This document shows positions 60,685 to 64,000 of a stretch of DNA of 64,000 bases, piece by piece. Numbering within the stretch: the stretch's first letter is position 1; each line of letters starts with the position of its first letter. The notes under the pieces are model-generated. The model saw nothing but the letters and a program-made list of their open reading frames with translations, was not told where the DNA came from and ran no database searches. This stretch comes from Prosthecobacter gellanilyticus (GTDB taxonomy: Bacteria > Verrucomicrobiota > Verrucomicrobiia > Verrucomicrobiales > Verrucomicrobiaceae): positions 89,932 through 153,931 of the forward strand of contig NZ_BKAG01000015.1 of the NCBI RefSeq assembly GCF_007992435.1, in the 5' to 3' direction. Both the position numbers and the translations under genes were made by a program.

Positions 60685-61806
60685 ATGACTCCTGCAAACA
60701 CCAGTCTCAGAGTCCCGCAGCGGCGCAAACGCGCCGGCATCACCGCTCCCCAGCCGCCCAGGCGCATCACGGTGGCCTATGTGCCGCTCACAGACTGCTC
60801 CCCGCTGATCGTGGCGCATGAGATGGGCTTCTTTGTCCGGCGTGGCCTGGACGTGCGCCTCTCCCGTGAGGCCGGCTGGACCACCGTGCGTGAAAAAATG
60901 CTCCATGGCGAGGTGGATGCCGCTCATGCCCCGGCCAGCATGGTCTTCCAGATCTCCCACGGTCTCGGCGTCACCCCGGTCCCCTGCCTCACCGGCCTGA
61001 TTCTGGCTTACCATGGCAATGCCACCGTCGTGTCTAACGAACTCTATGACATTGGGGTCACGGATGCAGCCTCGCTCGGCCAGCTCGTGGCACGTCTCAA
61101 AGGCCGCCGTCGGCTCACCTTCGCCTGTGTGTTAAAGTACTCCTCCCAGCACTACCTGCTGCGCCGCTGGCTGCGCTCAGGCGGCATTGATCCGGACAAG
61201 GACGTGGACATCGCCATCGTGCCGCCACCGTTGATGGCCGAGTGCATGGAGCAGGGCCACCTGGACGGCTACTGCGTCGCCGAGCCCTGGGCCTCCGTGG
61301 GCATCCTGCGCGGCAGTTGCCGCTGCATCACGCTCAGTGCCGACTTCGACCCCATGCATCCGGAGAAGGTCATCATGGTGCGCAGTGAGTTTGAGCACGA
61401 CCGCCATGACGAGCATGTGCTCATGATCTCCGCCCTCATCGAGGCCGCGCGCTGGTGTGACAAGCCTGCGAACCGCCCCGCGCTCGCCACTCTCCTCGCC
61501 TCCCGTCCCTACCTGGGAGTACCGGTGGAAGCCACGCGCAATGCCCTCGTCGGCCCCTTCCGCATGGGCGGCAAAAGCACCACGGATGCCTCCCGCGCCA
61601 TCGTCTTCAGTCGTGATGAAGCCAGCCGCCCTTCCGATGCCAAGGCACGCTGGGTCATCCAGGAAATCCGCGCCCATGGCCTGGGCAATGATTTGCCGCA
61701 AATGAGCCAGGAGCGCGTCAGCGCCCTCTTCCGCGAGGATCTCTATGAGGAGGCCCTCGCCCTCACACCGGCCGCCGCCAGATCCCCCGCCCACTCCCCA
61801 GCCTAA
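60685..61806 (+). CDS. NrtA/CmpA/NasS-like binding protein without signal peptide
   Basis: Encodes 373 residues from the ATG at 60685. RITVAYVPLTDCSPLIVAHE, then MGFFVRRGLDVRLSREAGWT, is the N-terminus of ABC nitrate/bicarbonate-type binding proteins and the cytoplasmic nitrate sensor NasS. The REAGWTTVREKMLHGEVDAAHA segment is close to NasS (REVSWASIRDK--VGALDAAH). No signal peptide or lipobox, so likely cytoplasmic. No permease or ATPase is encoded alongside. It may sense the substrate for cynS regulation rather than feed a transporter. 33 bp before cynS, so co-transcribed. Confidence 0.8.
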   Translation: MTPANTSLRVPQRRKRAGITAPQPPRRITVAYVPLTDCSPLIVAHEMGFFVRRGLDVRLSREAGWTTVREKMLHGEVDAAHAPASMVFQISHGLGVTPVPCLTGLILAYHGNATVVSNELYDIGVTDAASLGQLVARLKGRRRLTFACVLKYSSQHYLLRRWLRSGGIDPDKDVDIAIVPPPLMAECMEQGHLDGYCVAEPWASVGILRGSCRCITLSADFDPMHPEKVIMVRSEFEHDRHDEHVLMISALIEAARWCDKPANRPALATLLASRPYLGVPVEATRNALVGPFRMGGKSTTDASRAIVFSRDEASRPSDAKARWVIQEIRAHGLGNDLPQMSQERVSALFREDLYEEALALTPAAARSPAHSPA

Positions 61807-61839
61807 CCAAAAGAAAAACACACCTAAAGCCCCACTCCC

Positions 61840-62283
61840 ATGACCAAAGCCACCCTCACCGAAACGATCCTCGCCGCCAAAAAAGCAAAACAGACCACCT
61901 GGGCCGCCATCGCCCAGGCCGCCTGCCTCTCGGAAGTCTATACCACCTCCGCCTGCCTCGGTGAAAATGCCCTGCCGCCAGAGGCAGCGGAAAAAGTCGG
62001 TACCTTCCTCGGCCTCGGCCCGGATGTCGCGGAAGCCCTCGTCGAGTTCGCCAACAAAGGTGAGGCCGCCTCCACCGTCACCCAGGAGCCCCTGCAGTAT
62101 CGCTTCCAGGAGATCATCTATGTTTACGGCTCCACCCTCAAAGCCCTCATCGAGGAAAAATTCGGCGCCGGCATCATGAGCGCCATCGACTTCACCATGG
62201 ACATCGACCGCATCCCCGACCCCAAAGGCGACCGCGTGAAGATCGTCATGAACGGCAAGTTCCTCGGCTACAAGACCTGGTAG
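61840..62283 (+). CDS. cynS: cyanate hydratase (cyanase)
   Basis: Converts cyanate and bicarbonate to ammonia and carbon dioxide, detoxifying cyanate and giving nitrogen. Encodes 147 residues. Catalytic Arg88, Glu91 and Ser114 (family numbering 96, 99, 122) lie in YRFQEIIYVYGSTLKALIEE and GIMSAIDFTMD. The N-terminal helical domain is ETILAAKKAKQTTWAAIAQA. Length and C-terminus (GKFLGYKTW) are typical. Preceded by the NrtA/NasS-like gene. Confidence 0.95.
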   Translation: MTKATLTETILAAKKAKQTTWAAIAQAACLSEVYTTSACLGENALPPEAAEKVGTFLGLGPDVAEALVEFANKGEAASTVTQEPLQYRFQEIIYVYGSTLKALIEEKFGAGIMSAIDFTMDIDRIPDPKGDRVKIVMNGKFLGYKTW

Positions 62284-62637
62284 CCAAAAAGTCCGGGCCA
62301 CCACCGAACCAATATTACAATACGCAATATTGGTTCGGCACTCTGGCGTTCGGAGCACGGGCTTCAGCCCGTCATGGCTTCCGAAGCTTCAGCGTAGAAG
62401 ACAGAAAGTCGCTGCCACCAAGCAGCCACCCTCTCCCTCCACTCTCGGGCAGCCTGCCGCGAAAAAACGGCCCCCTTCGACCCCAGGAAAAACAAACTGT
62501 TGGGAAAAATTTTGTAATCGACATCACTCGATCGGGTGATGCACTGGTGAAGACGCAGTGAAAACATCCTGAAGATGACCGGCCGTCGGGCGTTTTTGAG
62601 ATTGCTCCCACGATCCCTTATCCTCAAGAATCCCGCC
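62284..62637. other. intergenic region with two perfect hairpins
   Basis: CCGAACCAATATT (62304-62316) pairs over 13 bp with AATATTGGTTCGG (62326-62338), 20 bp after cynS. Then ACGGGCTTCAGCCCGT makes a small stem near 62357-62372, flanked by TTCGGAGC/GCTTCCGAA. No T-run follows the first stem. No gene seen in the remainder, which should hold the promoter of the chaperone gene. Confidence 0.5.
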
Positions 62638-63096
62638 ATGGACGACCTTCCCGACGTAAACGCCCTGATGAAAGAGATTGGTCCCTGGCTGGATGCAGCC
62701 CAGATCGACCAGCTCTCCGACGGACTCTGGAACATTCTTCTCGATGACGACCACATCATCGAGGTCGAGCTGGATGACAGCCGGAACGTCTTCGTGCTCT
62801 CCATGGACATCGGCCAGCCCGCGCGGGGCAACGAGACGGAGATTTACAAAACACTCCTTCAGATCAATGCCCTCTGGCGTGACACTGGCGGCATCCGCAT
62901 GGCCATGGAAGGCGGGGACGAGGGCCAGCTCGTGCTCATGTTTGATGTCCCCCTCCAGGGTCTCGACGTCGACAGCTGGGGCCTGCGCCTGCACAATTTC
63001 GTCGATGCAGCCCTGGGCTGGCGCGAGGCCGTGACCAAGGAGACCTCAGTTTCCTATGAAGCGCCAGACATGCTGGCTGGCATGATCCGAATCTAA
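62638..63096 (+). CDS. CesT-like type III secretion chaperone
   Basis: Encodes 152 residues, strongly acidic, from the ATG at 62638. The CesT/YbjN-type chaperone pattern is visible: WNILLDDDHIIEVELDDSRN, then VFVLSMDIGQPARGN, LLQINALWRDTGGIRMAMEG and DEGQLVLMFDVPLQGLDVDS, ending with an amphipathic helix (LHNFVDAALGWRE). Such small dimeric proteins bind the N-terminus of one effector before secretion. The gene directly downstream encodes a soluble protein of unknown type, the expected layout for a chaperone-effector pair. No other secretion gene is in the window. Confidence 0.72.
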   Translation: MDDLPDVNALMKEIGPWLDAAQIDQLSDGLWNILLDDDHIIEVELDDSRNVFVLSMDIGQPARGNETEIYKTLLQINALWRDTGGIRMAMEGGDEGQLVLMFDVPLQGLDVDSWGLRLHNFVDAALGWREAVTKETSVSYEAPDMLAGMIRI

Positions 63097-63125
63097 ACAA
63101 AGATCAATCTCAACTCCCAAACATC

Positions 63126-63947
63126 ATGAGCAGCATCGCCATCAAGCAAAACACGTCCTTCCAGCAGCTCCAGGACTTCATGCAGGCGAATGCCGGCAAG
63201 GACATCCGGGCCAAGACGGACGACAAGGGTGAGGTCACGCTCTATGCGCGTTCCAACTGGAAGCCCAGCGTCCGCTACTTCAGCCAGAAGGGGGACATGT
63301 CCGGACGCACCGCCAAGCAGGACCTGGCCCGCGCCACCGTTTCGAAATTCATGACTGATCGCGGCATCCCTGCGAACATGGCAAAGGAGCTCATGAGCTC
63401 ATGCAAGCCGGGCGAGCTTCACGCCACCTCCACGACCAGCACCGGCATCTGGATCAAGGGTAGCGGCTTCACCTTCCCAGGCATGCAGGGCCATACCGGT
63501 CTCGACCAGGTCCTGAGCCAGGCAGACAAATATGCGCAATTGAAGGCCAAGCCCTTCACCGAACAGCTCAAGGACCCCGAGCTCGGTCCCAAGATCCGCG
63601 ATGGCTGCAAAAAGGCCTACTGTCCCGAACTCTCCAACTGCCTGGATGGCTTGAATGAACTGGGCAAGGACGGCGCGCGTTGCTCCGACCGCGAGCTCCG
63701 CAACTTCGTCGGCCGCTTCATGAATGGCGGGCAAGAGTCCGTCAACGATGACCTCATGGGCCCGAACACCGAAACCACCGGCATCAAAGGCTTTAAAAAC
63801 GACATGGCGAAGTGGGAAGCCATGCCCCCCGGCCAGGAGAGGGATGCGGCCAAGCAAAAGCTCCTCGACGAGCTCCAAACCACCCTCGCCAAAGGCGTCG
63901 ACAGCATGATCCGCGGCGACGTCGTCCGCCGCATGCCCGACTATTGA
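63126..63947 (+). CDS. putative type III secretion effector, unknown domain
   Basis: Encodes 273 residues starting 29 bp after the CesT-like chaperone. The polar Ser/Gln-rich N-terminus (MSSIAIKQNTSFQQLQDFMQ) lacks a Sec or Tat signal and suits a type III export signal. Then come a basic region (YARSNWKPSVRYFSQK), a helical middle and a C-terminal segment ELRNFVGRFMNGGQESVNDD then LMGPNTETTGIKGF. No enzymatic motif or family recognised. Effector status is inferred only from the neighbour and the composition. Confidence 0.6.
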   Translation: MSSIAIKQNTSFQQLQDFMQANAGKDIRAKTDDKGEVTLYARSNWKPSVRYFSQKGDMSGRTAKQDLARATVSKFMTDRGIPANMAKELMSSCKPGELHATSTTSTGIWIKGSGFTFPGMQGHTGLDQVLSQADKYAQLKAKPFTEQLKDPELGPKIRDGCKKAYCPELSNCLDGLNELGKDGARCSDRELRNFVGRFMNGGQESVNDDLMGPNTETTGIKGFKNDMAKWEAMPPGQERDAAKQKLLDELQTTLAKGVDSMIRGDVVRRMPDY

Positions 63948-64000
63948 TTCCTGATTCGAGATTCCTGAGTCCTGAGTCACCGCATCCGCGAAGTCGCGAA
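63948..64000. repeat. GATTCCTGA-type short repeats
   Basis: ATTCCTGATTCGAGATTCCTGAGTCCTGAGTC follows the effector stop as near-tandem 9-10 bp units, resembling other dispersed repeats in the window. The window ends 20 bp later. Confidence 0.35.

Overview
The window looks like chromosome of a Gram-negative bacterium of the phylum Verrucomicrobiota, probably near Verrucomicrobium/Prosthecobacter (inference). The grounds are GC-rich coding DNA, few clear Shine-Dalgarno sites, several twin-arginine Gfo/Idh/MocA proteins, two planctomycete/verrucomicrobial-type secreted cytochrome proteins, a PEP-CTERM protein, an Lpt permease and a CesT-like type III secretion chaperone. No tRNA, rRNA, CRISPR array, insertion sequence or prophage was seen.

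1-12.5 kb: the start of a gluconolactonase-like gene, a few small or secreted hypotheticals and a cytochrome c/WD40 protein, then a housekeeping block. The block holds purC, divergent from rpmI-rplT (no infC alongside), a strong terminator, and a run of hisB-hisH-small membrane protein-menA-menC, followed by a PLP enzyme and a zinc-ribbon membrane protein on the other strand.

12.6-16.5 kb: a three-gene unit of two paralogous ABC-2-like membrane proteins and a DUF58 protein, with no ATPase or MoxR gene beside it.

16.5-43 kb: a long series of exported catabolic proteins. It includes three Gfo/Idh/MocA proteins, a PhoD phosphatase, a TIM-barrel isomerase, a sialidase-like BNR protein, a five-bladed-propeller protein, two DUF4838 proteins, a polysaccharide deacetylase, a GH5 enzyme, an esterase, a neutral-ceramidase-like protein, an SGNH hydrolase and a DUF1592-type cytochrome protein. 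Genes 22.5-33.2 kb are tightly packed on one strand, two of them overlapping start to stop, and probably form one glycan-degradation operon. An ice-binding-like PEP-CTERM gene at 34.8-35.6 kb appears frameshifted just after its start codon.

43-58 kb: an LptF/LptG permease, an unusual fusion of an HldE-type nucleotidyltransferase with PurN, oligoendopeptidase F, a stand-alone GreA C-terminal domain, guaB-guaA, an FG-GAP repeat protein, a secreted DUF3352-like protein, a trypsin-like protease without PDZ and a conserved hypothetical.

58-64 kb: a fatty acid desaturase; a LysR regulator divergent from a signal-less NrtA/NasS-like protein and cynS (cyanase); then a CesT-like chaperone directly followed by an unrecognised soluble protein, which reads as a type III chaperone-effector pair.

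Intergenic DNA carries several dispersed-looking short repeats and hairpins, described individually. The most promising points for follow-up are the chaperone-effector pair, the HldE2-PurN fusion, the cyanase locus, the frameshifted PEP-CTERM gene and the glycan cluster.
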